A stretch of 64,000 nt of DNA from Hemileia vastatrix. Its lineage: Eukaryota; Basidiomycota; Pucciniomycetes; Pucciniales; Zaghouaniaceae. Every line of letters begins with the position of its first letter. The stretch's first letter is position 1. Below the pieces are notes generated by a model, which saw only the letters and a list, made by a program, of their open reading frames with translations, was not told where the DNA came from and ran no database searches. Made by a program: the position numbers and the translations under genes. The stretch lies in the NCBI GenBank assembly GCA_030280995.1, contig JASXTE010000005.1:31323501-31387500 (forward strand), given 5' to 3'. Positions 21,990 to 31,839 of this stretch are shown piece after piece.

Positions 21990-22110
21990 GTAGGGAAAAG
22001 CTTGTCAGACACACCATTCAAAACAGACATAATCTAAATATAGAAAACTTGCACCATTTCTTTTTTTGGTCAAATTATGCATTTAGCCTTTTATTTTTGG
22101 TTTAAGTATC
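21990..22110 (-). repeat. Repeat block Y, inverted copy of 36429-36545
   Basis: The reverse complement shares GCAAGTTTTCTATATTTAGA, ATGGTGTGTC and AGCTTTTCCC with 36429-36545 at roughly 85 percent by eye. Not coding; origin unknown, probably part of an element also contributing block X. Confidence 0.6.
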
Positions 22111-22180
22111 CAAATCAAGTGTTGTGTACAGCTTTTGTACACACTCTGGCAACCTTAACCAGCTTACAGAACAATAAAGC

Positions 22181-22334
22181 TAACTTGAAGGATGAAAAAA
22201 AGTAATGGTAACCTAACACTAACTTCAAGGATGTTAAAAAGTAATGGTAATCTAACGCTAACCTCAATGGAATGAAATAGTGATAGAAATCTAACACTAA
22301 CATTTATAGCAAGTAAATGCAAGGTAATCTAACA
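22181..22334. repeat. 39-bp minisatellite, about four units
   Basis: Units start near 22181, 22220, 22259 and 22298, each with TAAC(TT/CT)(G/C)AA near the start and GTAATGGTAA..CTAAC at the end. The period is a multiple of three, so a minus-strand frame shows a 13-residue repeat (LDYHYFLTSLKLV type); that frame is a by-product. Confidence 0.75.
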
Positions 22335-23227
22335 ATATCACACCTTGTGAAAACAGGTGACTCATTAGCCCTACCCCATGCAGATGCAGCATAAAGGTAT
22401 TCTCAAATCTGGCCCGCTACCTCTGCTGCTTTTACTCATGGTAACTAAGGTAAGTTTTTTTCTCAGCTTCCACCTTATGTCATTAGCTCAGTATCTTCTT
22501 TCAGGTAGCTAAGTCATCATACTTAAAAGTTCAGTTCTTAACATGCATGCAACATAGTTGGTGATATGTTGTTAGTTTTGGATGTTGAAAAGGTTAGTTT
22601 TTGGAAGGACTCCAAAATCATGCTCTCCTGCTTTTGATGTTTTCTTCAAGTTTTTTGATGAACATAACATTCCTTTACTTATTTGCCAGTTGGGTCACAT
22701 ATTTTAAACTTACTATAGCTTGGGCAATCACAAATCAGTAATACATTTGTTTCTGCAGACTTAGAGATGTCCATGATAGTAAAAAAGTGAAACAGTCATA
22801 TTGTGATTGAGTATTATGCTCAAATTATGGTCAGGATGTTAAGGCTTAAGAGATAATTGAGATTTGGAAAGGGTTTTGCTCAACAATATTGTATTGAGGA
22901 ACTAGTTTTTTTGGATTAAAAAAATATACTAGTGATTAATTACATTATGAAGATTAGATTTTATTTACAAAAAAAAAGTGGCATTCATGATTTTTTATCA
23001 ACTGTGTTGCATGCATGTTAAGAACTTAACTTGTTAGTATGATGACTAAGCTACCCGCAAGAAGATACTGAACTAATGACATAAGGTGTAAGTTGAGAAA
23101 AAAACTTACCTTGGTAACCATGAGTAAAAGCAGCTAAAATAGCAGGCCATATTTGAGAATACCTTTCCACTGCGTCGGCACAGAGTAGTGGCTGATGTAT
23201 CACCTCTTTGAAAAAGGTGTTGTCAGT
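22328..23227. repeat. Long inverted repeat, arms about 230 bp
   Basis: Arms 22328-22560 and 22999-23227 are reverse complements with moderate divergence. Shared blocks in order include GGTATTCTCAAAT, GCTGCTTTTACTCATGGT, AAGGTAAGTTTTTTTCTCA, CACCTTATGTCATTAG and GTTCTTAACATGCATGCAAC. The spacer is about 440 bp with no coding frame. Could be a fold-back element or a source of hairpin RNA. Confidence 0.85.
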
Positions 23228-23296
23228 GGAGGAGGGCAGCCAAAAGCAAGAGATACTGCTAGCTTAATAGGGAACACCAAAAATAAAAAGGTGCTC

Positions 23297-23392
23297 TGTT
23301 TTATTGGCTGCTTTCTGGGAAACTTGAAGTTGTCACTCAAAAGGTTGTATTTCATAAAGTGGTAATGATATTCAATATATACATGATGATAC
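23297..23392. repeat. Repeat block X, left part (continues at 31653)
   Basis: ATTGGCTGCTTTCTGGGAAAC through CAATATATACATGATGATAC matches 36228-36310. The block is split by the chromovirus and resumes at 31653 with GATACTGCGGCGTAG, giving the uninterrupted order seen at 36208-36350. This proves the insertion. Confidence 0.8.
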
Positions 23393-24134
23393 TGTCACCG
23401 GAAGACCTACGCACAAGGTCAAGGGTGTTCCTGGACGTGAGATGGAGGGAGTAGTTTAGAAACTTCTTCAAAGCACAGAGGAAATGTTCAAGGAAGTGAT
23501 TGGAAGATGACTCGAAAGAAGAGCTACTGCTTTGAGATATGTTTAATAAGAATTCTAATATAATTTAAAGGTAATATTTATATTATTAAGATCTCACAAA
23601 GGTTTTGAAACTCAATAATCAAAGATTTAAGTTTTAGAAATGATTACTGATAAAAATAAGGAAATGTACAATAATAATGATTTAACCTGAAGATTTACCA
23701 CTATTAACTATATATACATTTTATAATTTAGTTCTAAAGAAATATCTAACCAAAATCCAACCCCTTTTATATCCATTACTCCTCCTTGAATTGACCTCAT
23801 ATTGATCCATCATTCCGCACACCACAGACCATCAAAAATATACCCGGTACACCTGGACCCTCCTCACTAACATCTGTTAACCCTTTAATCCTCCACTAAC
23901 CATCCCGTCCATGCTCACTATCCCTGTTAATAACCCACAGATACTTAATAAACTATTGAGAGATTGACTTATTTAGATTTAAAGTTTAGATTAGCTCTGT
24001 TGAATAGTGAGTACACAAAGGAAAGTCGCAGTTGCTATGTAGAATTGTTTTCTGCGCTTCAAGTATGGATTTAGACCTCTGTATTATTGATTTAATGAGC
24101 TGCTTTTTCCTCGAGTGTCACGTGGCGCGTGAAA
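23393..24134 (-). repeat. 3' LTR of the chromovirus
   Basis: 742 bp; on the plus strand it starts TGTCACCGG and ends GCGCGTGAAA, a one-base change from the GTGACA of the other LTR. Contains a reverse-oriented TATA-type CCTTTTATATCC near 23763. Confidence 0.93.
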
Positions 24135-24144
24135 GATTCCTGGG

Positions 24145-24151
24145 TATAAAA
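24145..24151 (+). promoter_or_regulatory. Candidate TATA box for the antisense gene
   Basis: TATAAAA lies 10 bp inside the 3' LTR boundary on the plus strand, about 90 bp before the ATG at 24238, with a pyrimidine-rich stretch between. Position and orientation fit a promoter for the antisense gene; there is no experimental support. Confidence 0.45.
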
Positions 24152-24237
24152 TGCGAGCTCCATTGAGCGTGAGACATATACTTCCACACTACTTTCTCTG
24201 ACTCCTTCACTTATTAATTATTATTTTTTCTTGTATT

Positions 24238-25221
24238 ATGTCAAACTGCCCTACTCCAACTCCCACGCCTCCACACCCCAAAGCGGATGGTGGAATTGCT
24301 ACATGGAAATATTCCCAAGCATGCATGGCCTGAAAATCGATGGAGTATTTTTGCGTTGAAAGCACAGCCACACAAGGTCCTTGCCAGAAATGCGAGTTTT
24401 GCCGCTGGAGACGGGTGTTGTGTGATGCTCTCTCAAAAAATGAAATCCGGAAGACCAAAGAAGTGGCGGAAGACATTTGGGACGTTTCGCTCGGGGACAA
24501 TCTTTCGGTAGAAGAAGTTGAGGAAGAGGTTGAGGAAACCATGGCGACTTGGGTAACCCAGGCCACAGGTAGAGAACGAGGGGTGGAAGAGGAGGTGGAT
24601 GAACTGGTTGAAGAGGATGAGGATGAATTTCCCATCTTAAAACGGACTCCGAAGAAGTGGCAGATGATCATCAAAGATGATTAAGAGGAGAAGGAAGTGA
24701 CAGTAGAGGTCACCCCAAGGCTATTCTTAGAGCCTGACCCGGTTTTCAAAGTAAGTCTGCCTTTTCTTTTTTCAAGATTCTATTAATAATGACTGTATTT
24801 TTTTTAGAATTCAGATGTCATCGCAGAAGCTCCAATTGTAGAAGCTGCGCCATTGCTTCCAATTGAGGCAAGTCAACTGGCGGTTGATTTGAAGGAGGAT
24901 AACAAGGAAACCCTTGACCAGGTATGGTTGAAGAAACCTCGGCAGGGTTGACGAGCTTGATTCATAGATAATTTAAGTGATGAGATCAACAAGATTGTCA
25001 ATGCAGCCTCCTTTGATGTGGAAGAAGAATTACTGGAGATTGGGGAAGTTGTACCAGTAGGAGAGGAGGAGGTATTTGAAAAATGCAGGCAGGAAATAAG
25101 GGTGATAGTGGAAAAAATGAAGAAATTGGTTCGTAAGAAAATACAGGAGAAAAAAAAGAAAGGAAGGAAAAAAGAAAAAATAGAAAGCAATTTGTGTATT
25201 TATTTTATTTTGTTGTTTTAA
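24238..25221 (+). pseudogene. Antisense Zn2Cys6-like gene with an intron, inside the chromovirus
   Basis: Runs opposite to gag-pol, between the chromodomain end and the 3' LTR. The ATG at 24238 opens a Pro-rich N-terminus. Then comes a cysteine pattern C-X2-(stop)-X6-C-X12-C-X2-C-X6-C (24325-24420). This is the spacing of the fungal GAL4-type binuclear zinc cluster, with the second Cys replaced by TGA, one base from a Cys codon. A long Glu/Val-rich acidic region follows. An intron, GTAAGT at 24751 to TTTTTAG at 24807 (57 bp), is phase 0. Exon 2 stays in the same frame to a Lys-rich end at 25221. Further in-frame stops at 24682 and near 24950 show decay. Known: Zn2Cys6 domains bind DNA in fungal regulators. 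Inferred: an accessory or captured gene. The zinc-cluster reading depends on the TGA having been Cys. Confidence 0.6.
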
Positions 25222-26031
25222 TTGAAATTTTAATATATATTTTATATGATTTTGAAAAATAAAAATAAAAATAAAAATAAAAAGGAAGAAAAAAAAAGAT
25301 TTGAATAAAATTTTGTTTTAAATTTTGAAAGAAGAAAAGAAAGAATGTTTAACCAAGGAAATTTTAGTTTAAGTTTTTAAAAGAAAAAATTTAAGTAAGA
25401 AGAAAAAAAAATAGTTGATTGAAACAATTTATTTTGAAATGAAATTTTAATGAGAGAAAAATTTGTTATTTGTGAAAGTTTATTTATTGAAGTTTTTGAG
25501 GAATTTTGGTTTATTTGAAAAGAAAGAAAAAAAATAGTTTTAAAAAAAAGAATTTGTAATAAAGAAGTAATTTGTTCGAAGAATTTTAAAAGAGAGATTT
25601 AAAGGTTGAAGTGAAGTTTGAGAAAGATTGTCGTATTGAGTTTGTAAAAAATTTTTATAGTTTGAAGAATAAGAAATAAGGGAAAAGAAAAAAAGGAGAA
25701 AAGGAGAAAAGAAAGAAAATTAAAGGAATTTAAGATCTTATTTTAATGAATTTAAAGATTTTATTTTTATTATTTTTTTATTTTATTTTATTTTTAATGT
25801 TAGCTTTTTAATTTAATTTAATTTAGATTTAGATTATTTTATTTTATTTTATTTTATTTTATTTATTTATTTTTTAAAGAAGGTTGAAAAAGCTTTTGAA
25901 AAGAAGAAAGTAGAAAAAAAGAAAACAGAGTAAGGATTTTTAGAAAAGAAGAAGTTTTAGAATTTTAAGAAAAGAAAAGAAAAGAGAAAGAAAAGAAAAA
26001 AGAGAAGAGAAGAAAAAAATAAAAGATAGTT
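25222..26031. repeat. Low-complexity AT and purine-rich tract
   Basis: A/G-rich on the plus strand with runs such as GAAAAGAAAGAAA, plus an (ATTTT)n microsatellite at about 25790-25875. No gene. It separates the antisense gene from the chromodomain. Confidence 0.75.
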
Positions 26032-27230
26032 CTAAAGTTTTGGTTTTAAAGTATATTTAAGATGAAAAGTTTTTAGGAGTTCAGGGGCGTTAGAAACATT
26101 AATGGCTGGTTCCCAGAATGTTTTGTCTGAGTCATTGAGGAAGCCTTCCCATTCCACGAGGTATTGAAGTTTCCCTTTGCGCATTCTTGAATCAAGGATA
26201 TGGCTTACTTCGCACTCTAGATGGTCTTCTACTTTTACTGGTTCCAAAGGAGGTTGGTTCCTGCCCAGGTATGTTTCTCAAGTCAGTTCAAGGAGAGATA
26301 CATGAAAAACAGGGTGAATAGCCTGCCATTTAGGAAGTAGCTTGAGTCGAAATGCAGTTTTAGAGACTTCGGAGTTGATTTCAAATGGTCCCAAGCGTTT
26401 TTTGGCCAGTTTCTTTGATGGTCAAGTTGTTCAAATGTTTCGTGCGTCGAGCCATACTTTGTCGCCTGGTTTGAAGGAAGGAGCAGATTGTCGATGTTTG
26501 TTGGCCTGTTCCTTGTACCTTCGAATTGCTAATTCCAAGTTTGATTTAAGTTCTTCTTGAAGTCGTGATATGGTTCAAAGATAATGTTCCTCAGGATGAC
26601 TAGTTCCTACATGGATTGAGTTGAATTGAGGATGTCTTCCATTAACAGTTTCAAAAGGAGATTGTCGTGTCAAAGAATGAGTCGAGTTATTATAAGCAAA
26701 TTCGGCCAATGGTAACCATGTGGTCCAATTTTCTTGTTGGTAACTGACATACATTTAAAGGTATTGTTCAAGGATTTGGTTGACCCTTTCTGTTTGCCCA
26801 TTGGTTTCAGGATGATAGGCTGTGGAGAGATTCCTCGTGATATTGAGTTGTCAACACAATTGAGTCCAGAATGTGGATACAAACAATGAGCCTCTATCTG
26901 AAATAATATCATTAGGTAAGCCATGTTTGGAAAATACATATTCTACAAACAATTTTGACAAATCTTCTGCTGTAGCAGTAGTAGTGGTTTTAATGAAAAT
27001 AGACATTTTTAAAAATCTATCTACTATTACTAATATAGCATCAAAATTATTAGAAAGAAGAAGTTGAGAAATAAAATCCATCGATAAAGATTCCCAAGGT
27101 TTAGAGGGAAAAGGAAGTGGTTGAAGCAACCCATTCTTCCAGTGATGGGGAGCCTTATTCCTATTACATTTGTAACAAGAACTTATATAGGCCTTGATTT
27201 CTCTGGTCATTCCTGGCCAGAAGAAATCCC
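26032..27230 (-). pseudogene. Integrase with C-terminal chromodomain (chromovirus)
   Basis: The minus strand reads SSCYKCNRNK (zinc finger CxxC), LSMDFISQ and ISDRGSLF (first two catalytic Asp). [15 protein letters not shown] follows with the catalytic Glu, then WLPLAEFAYNNS and HPVFHVSLLEL. The chromodomain comes last (26247-26032: EVSHILDSRMRKGKLQYLVE, then FWEP). Chromodomains in this position guide integration to chromatin marks, usually H3K9 methylation. Stops (for example after SFWTQLC and QYL) and frame changes show inactivation; QYL-stop looks like CAA to TAA. Confidence 0.88.
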
Positions 27231-27727
27231 TTGCTATTAACTGGTAGGTTTTATCAACCCCAAAATTACCAGCTAATGGAGAATCATGTCGACTGTTGAA
27301 AATCCATAATTTTATTTCATTGCTGTTGGGTTTGACTACTCTACCTTTGAAAACTAATAGACCTGATTCAATACTAAATCTTTTGGCCCCTTGCTTCGAG
27401 AGTAATTTGTCTTTTAACCCTTAACAATAATTATCCTTTGACTGAGCTTTGAGGATGTTAGATAGCGGATTTTGAAAAGATTGAATTGTCATCAAATTAA
27501 GTTGATGAGTTGTTAACATTGAATTCATTGAAGATTGATTTCACACTTTCTGGGTTCTTTTCAGCAAATGCATCCCCCCGCTGTGGGTAAAGGTCGTCCC
27601 GAAGTGACAGGATATCTGGGACAATGCAGTTCTTACCTGGGCAATAGGAAATAGAAAAAGGAAATTAAGACAGAAATTCAGCCCACCTGGCTTGACGCCT
27701 GGTTAACACTTTGGAAGACATAAAGTA

Positions 27728-28860
27728 TTACAAAGAATTATGGTCAGTTAGGATTTGAAAAGGACTATCTAGGCTGAGAAGGAAAGAGTGCCATTTTTTA
27801 AGACAATGAATAATAGCTAAAAGCTCTTTGTCATGAATTTCATAATTTAATTCTGCCGCAATGAGTTTGCGTGACTCAAATGCAACAGGATAAAACAATT
27901 TTATTTCAGGATTGAATTGAGAAATGACCCCTGCAATAGCATAATTGCTAGCGTCTGTCTCAACTATTGTCGAATCAGAAGGATCAAAGTTTCGAAGAAT
28001 TGGAGCTGTGGTAAACTCAGTCTTCAATGCTTCAAATTCCTTTCCTGCTGTAGAAGTTAAAACAAAAGAATATCTTTTCTAAGAAGAGAAGTAAGATTAG
28101 AAATAGTTTTAGAGTAATATTTAATAAATCTTCTATAGAAATTGGCAAAACCCAAAAATCCTTTGAGGGATTTAATGGTTTTGGGCTCAGGCCATTCCAG
28201 GACTTTTTGGACCTTTTTGTCGTCCATGACTAAACCATCAGTGGACAACGTAAACCCCAAAAAATCAATAGATTTGAGATTGAATTCACATTTATTGTAC
28301 TTGGTGTAGAGACCGTGATCTTGAAGGAAATTTAGAACCTGTCAAACATGATGAATATGTTCATCTACTGTCTTCGAGAAAATTAAAATATCGTCTGAGT
28401 AGACAACAACATCTTGAAAGATGTCATTAAAAAATGTTTGAAAAGTAGATGGTGCGTTACATAATCCAAAAGGCATGACTAAATATTAAAAACTACCAAA
28501 TCTGGTGCGCATTGCAGTCAGTGGTTCATGACCTTCCGCAATGCAAATAAGATTATAAGCGCCTCTAAGATCAATTTTAGAAAATAAATTAGCACAATTA
28601 AAAAGGGTAAGAAGCGATGACATAGGAGAAACATGATATGCATTCTTCTTTGTGACTGTGTTGAGCTTTCTATAGTCAACACACAACCTAAGGCTACTGT
28701 CTTTTTTCTTTACAAAAAGAACAGGGGAGCTGGTTGGAGATTTACTGGATCTGATGAAACCTTTGGCTACATTCTCTGCAATGTAGTCTTGAAGAACTTG
28801 AGATTCGTCCTTCGACAAAGAATAGACAGGACCTGCCAGAGGTACTGGACCTATTACCTC
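27728..28860 (-). pseudogene. Reverse transcriptase and RNase H of the chromovirus
   Basis: RT runs from about 28850: [47 protein letters not shown] and the active site VVYSDDIL (28390-28401; usual YLDD, here YSDD, both Asp kept). GFTLSTDG and LGFANFYRRFIK complete the thumb. RNase H (28027-27728) has VETDASNYAI, FESRKL, LNYEIHDKELLAI and LTDHNSL. A frameshift near 28070 separates the two. Stops include TGA where CGA fits (before PYDHQIEV, HHV-stop) and one TAA where GAA fits (GSF-stop-YLVM). Confidence 0.9.
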
Positions 28861-28869
28861 TATTTGATG

Positions 28870-29649
28870 GTCGTAGGGTCAATGTTTTGGTAACTTATCA
28901 GCCTTGCAGATTGAGAAAACATCGAGCAAATTGTGATAGATTTCTGGTAGAGTTGATTTAATGGCTTCAACGTTGATTTGGTTGTCTTCATCATCTTTGA
29001 GAGAACCTGTCAAGGGTAGACCAGAATTGAGAGAGCATAATTCGACTACTTTGAGGCAATTTAAATCCTCTTCAAGTGAAGTGATCAAGATAGAAGGGTT
29101 AGCCAATTGCTCATTTAGAGAAAGATCAGATTCTTGCAAGTCATCTGGCAGGGATTTGTCCTCTAGCAGGACATAATCAGGCAGGTTGTTTAACTCCCTA
29201 TTGACCTGCATGGAAGAATCAGAAATATACTTAGCACGTGGGGTGATCAATCCCCGTGACCAATCAATTTCAGGATTCCAATGCATTAAAAAGTCATGGC
29301 CAAGGATGGTATTGTCCATTCTTGGGGCGTCCAATACTGATAATTCCCACTCAAAGGGGGGAAAATTCAGAAAGTTGAAAACCCATAAAACTTTCTTCTT
29401 TACCCAATATTTGGGTTCTTCTGATTTGACCAAATAAGTTAGAGTTTGATCAATATCTGTGAATTTCAGCTTTAACTTCTCGGCAAAAGATAAACTGACA
29501 AAAGAAATTGAAGCTCCAGAGTCTATAAGACAACTGAAGGGGGTATCTTCCTTAGAAAGATTGAATCTCAAGTGATTTAAGGCAACTCCAGTCCTTAAGA
29601 CATGGAGGTTCTGTGCACTGGGAGAGATAAGATAGTTTGCTTTGTACAC
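28870..29649 (-). pseudogene. Protease of the chromovirus
   Basis: Aspartic protease: CLIDSGASISFVS near 29515 keeps the catalytic DSG, followed by ILGHDFLMHWNPEIDW, a standard second landmark. It is in the same frame as Gag upstream and RT downstream, so this element used a single Gag-Pol reading frame. The stretch itself is open from 29835 to 28879, and a stop precedes RT at 28876, where CGA is expected. Confidence 0.85.
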
Positions 29650-30834
29650 AAGTAAACTATCTACTAGTTTTGACCTTGAACTAGTACCTTCTCTTTCCTT
29701 CAACTTTACACAATCTTCTAGCTTGTGCTTACCCCCACAATACATACATAACCCACTATCTGCTTGTCTCTTCCTCTCAGCTTCTTTAAGATCCCCTTTT
29801 GGATCCAGTACCTTACTGATATTGCCTGGGGTCAAGCTTTTTGGTCGAGGTTTCTCCTTTCCCTTATTGGATTTGGATTGAGTTGTCCGTGGGTGTGAAG
29901 AAGGTCCCGATTTAAAATCTAGGCCTTGAGATTTGTTGGCATATTAAATATGTTGAAGTCGTCCTTGGTAAACACCGTTGAGTTCAAGGGTTTGATCCAT
30001 TAAATCCGTTAAAGTAGTCATCTTCTGACCATGAAGATTTAATTGATCCAGAATCATCAAAGGAAGTCCCTTTTTGAAATGATACTTGAGGGCAGCATCA
30101 TTCCAACCTATTCAAGTTTGAAGTTCTCTGAAGTTCAAAATATATTCAGAGGCTTTACCATTATTGTTCATGTGGAGGAAATCCAGTTCAATTTCTGCGT
30201 TTTCAGTTTCATTAGGGTCACCAAACAATGTAAAGAGTTTATCTTCAAACTTTTCGCAGTTATTAATGAGTAAGTGGGTTTCTGTCAAAGAGAGCATGAG
30301 AAGATAAGGTTTGAACCACCTTGCTGCTTTTCCAGCTAGGAATGAAGAGGCATAAATAACCTTTGATTGGTCGTTATTGAAGGTTTGAGGGTCTTTATGG
30401 AACAGGAGCTTGCAGGTTTGCAAGAAGGGGCGCAATATGTCTGGATGTTCTCCATTGAATTTATCAGGAGATTTCATGGAAGGAGTTTTGAATTTTGATC
30501 CCTCTGAAGACGTTGGATTTGAAAGGGTTTTCATGAAAAGTCTCATGAAGTCATCCAGAGAATTAAATGGTCCAGGTTCCAAAGGTTGACCAGAAGGGTG
30601 AGTAGCAGGGGCAGATGGTGCCTCATGCATTGTATCCTCTCCTTCTTCTTCCTTGCTAGAATCATAAAAATCCTGGGGGACGTATTCTACAGATTGGACT
30701 GAGTGTCCCCGTTCCCTAAGGTCGAGAGTTTACAGGGAGTGAGTGCAAGAAACAGGCCGTGTGGCTGTTGGCCTGCCTCTGGCACAAGCACTAGTAGTAG
30801 CCCCTGTAGGAGGAGTGCGTTGAACAGGTGCCAT
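29650..30834 (-). pseudogene. Gag of the chromovirus
   Basis: Start chosen at 30834 (MAPVQRTPPTG), in frame with the capsid domain 30630-30112 (SPDKFNGEHPDILRPFLQTC, FLAGKAARWFKPYL, LFGDPNE) and with a zinc knuckle near 29740 (CMYCGGKHKLEDC, spacing C-X2-C-X3-H-X4-C). In-frame stops at 30730-30732, after 30112 and near 29945 break it; the first and last fit CAA to TAA. Otherwise the whole Gag can be followed without frameshift. Confidence 0.87.
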
Positions 30835-30869
30835 TTAAAGAATTTAAAACACCTGAAAAAAAGGACGTA

Positions 30870-30893
30870 GTAGTTCCAAAGAATGAGAACTAC
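30870..30893 (-). other. Small hairpin near the 5' LTR edge
   Basis: GTAGTTC and GAACTAC form a perfect 7-bp stem around a 10-bp loop, 17 bp inside the 5' LTR, where a primer-binding site is normally found. No tRNA-like complement was recognised, so self-priming is a possibility only. Confidence 0.35.
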
Positions 30894-30910
30894 GGAGAAT
30901 TATATTATAC

Positions 30911-31652
30911 TGTCACCGGATGACCTACGCACAAGGTCGAGGGTGTTCCTGGAAGTGAGATGGAGGGAGTAGTTTAGAAACCTCTTCAAAGCACAGAGGA
31001 AATGTTCGAGGAAGTGATTCGAAGATGACTCGAAATAAGAGCTACTGCTTTGAGATATGTTTAATAAGAATTCTAATATAATTTAAAGGTAATATTTATA
31101 TTATTAAGATCTCACAAAGGGTTTGAAACTCAATAATCAAAGATTTAAGTTTTAGAAATGATTACTGATAAAAATAAGGAAATGTACAATAATAATGATT
31201 TAACCTGAAGCTTTACCACTATTAACTATATATACATTTTATAATTTAATTCTAAAGAAATATCTAACCAAAATCCAACCCCTTTTATATCCATTACTCC
31301 TCCTTGTATTGACCTCATATCCATCCATCATTCTGCACACCACAGACCATCAAAAATATACCCGGTACACCTGGACCCTCCTCACCAACATCCGTTAACC
31401 CTTTAATCCTCCACTAACCATCCCGTCCATGCTCACTATCCCTGTTAATAACCCACAGATACTTAATAAACTATTGAGAGATTGACTTATTTAGATTTAA
31501 AGTTTAGATTAGCTCTGTTGAATAGTGAGTACACAAAGGAAAGTCGCAGTTGCTATGTAGAATCTTTTTCTGAGCTTCGAGTATGGATTTAGACCTCTGT
31601 ATTATTTATTTAATGAGCTGCTTTTGCCTTGAGTGTCACCTGGCGCGTGACA
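30911..31652 (-). repeat. 5' LTR of the chromovirus
   Basis: 742 bp, plus-strand ends TGTCACCGG and GCGCGTGACA. Same length as the 3' LTR. Reverse-oriented TATA-type CCTTTTATATCC lies near 31281, as expected for a promoter driving minus-strand transcription. Confidence 0.93.
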
Positions 31653-31685
31653 GATACTGCGGCGTAGTTGAGACCTAACACCCGC
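31653..31685. repeat. Repeat block X, right part
   Basis: GATACTGCGGCGTAGTTGAG through CCTAACACC continues block X after the chromovirus; the uninterrupted copy is at 36308-36350. The first five bases are the duplicated target GATAC. Confidence 0.75.
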
Positions 31686-31839
31686 CTGCTCAACAAGATG
31701 CTGAGACATCAAAAGTTCCAAAATGTATAGAAAAAAAGGAGAAATAAAGATATAGTGATTGAAATAGTGGCAAGAAAAAGAGAGAAAATAGAGAGTGAAG
31801 AAGAAGTAATGAATAAATTCATGATTAGCCCTCCTAGTT

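Larger units (their letters stand above)
23393..31652 (-). mobile_element. Complete Ty3/gypsy chromovirus, 8.26 kb
   Basis: Two 742-bp LTRs in the same orientation (23393-24134 and 30911-31652) bound an interior that reads Gag, protease, RT, RNase H, integrase and chromodomain on the minus strand. GATAC flanks both ends (23388-23392 and 31653-31657). The target is repeat block X, present uninterrupted at 36208-36350. By eye the LTRs differ at about 25 of 742 positions with no indels. The polyprotein has several stops and frameshifts, so it is not autonomous. No convincing tRNA-type primer site or purine tract is seen. Confidence 0.93.

Noticed and set aside
22115..22303. Minus-strand 62-codon frame with 13-residue repeats
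   Set aside because: Translation of the 39-bp minisatellite; no other support.
24207..24674. Ser-rich minus-strand frame of 155 codons
   Set aside because: Ser/Thr runs are the complement of Glu/Val-rich codons of the antisense Zn2Cys6-like gene, which has the intron and Cys pattern.
24873..25190. Minus-strand Phe/Ser-rich frame
   Set aside because: Shadow of exon 2 of the antisense gene; compositional.
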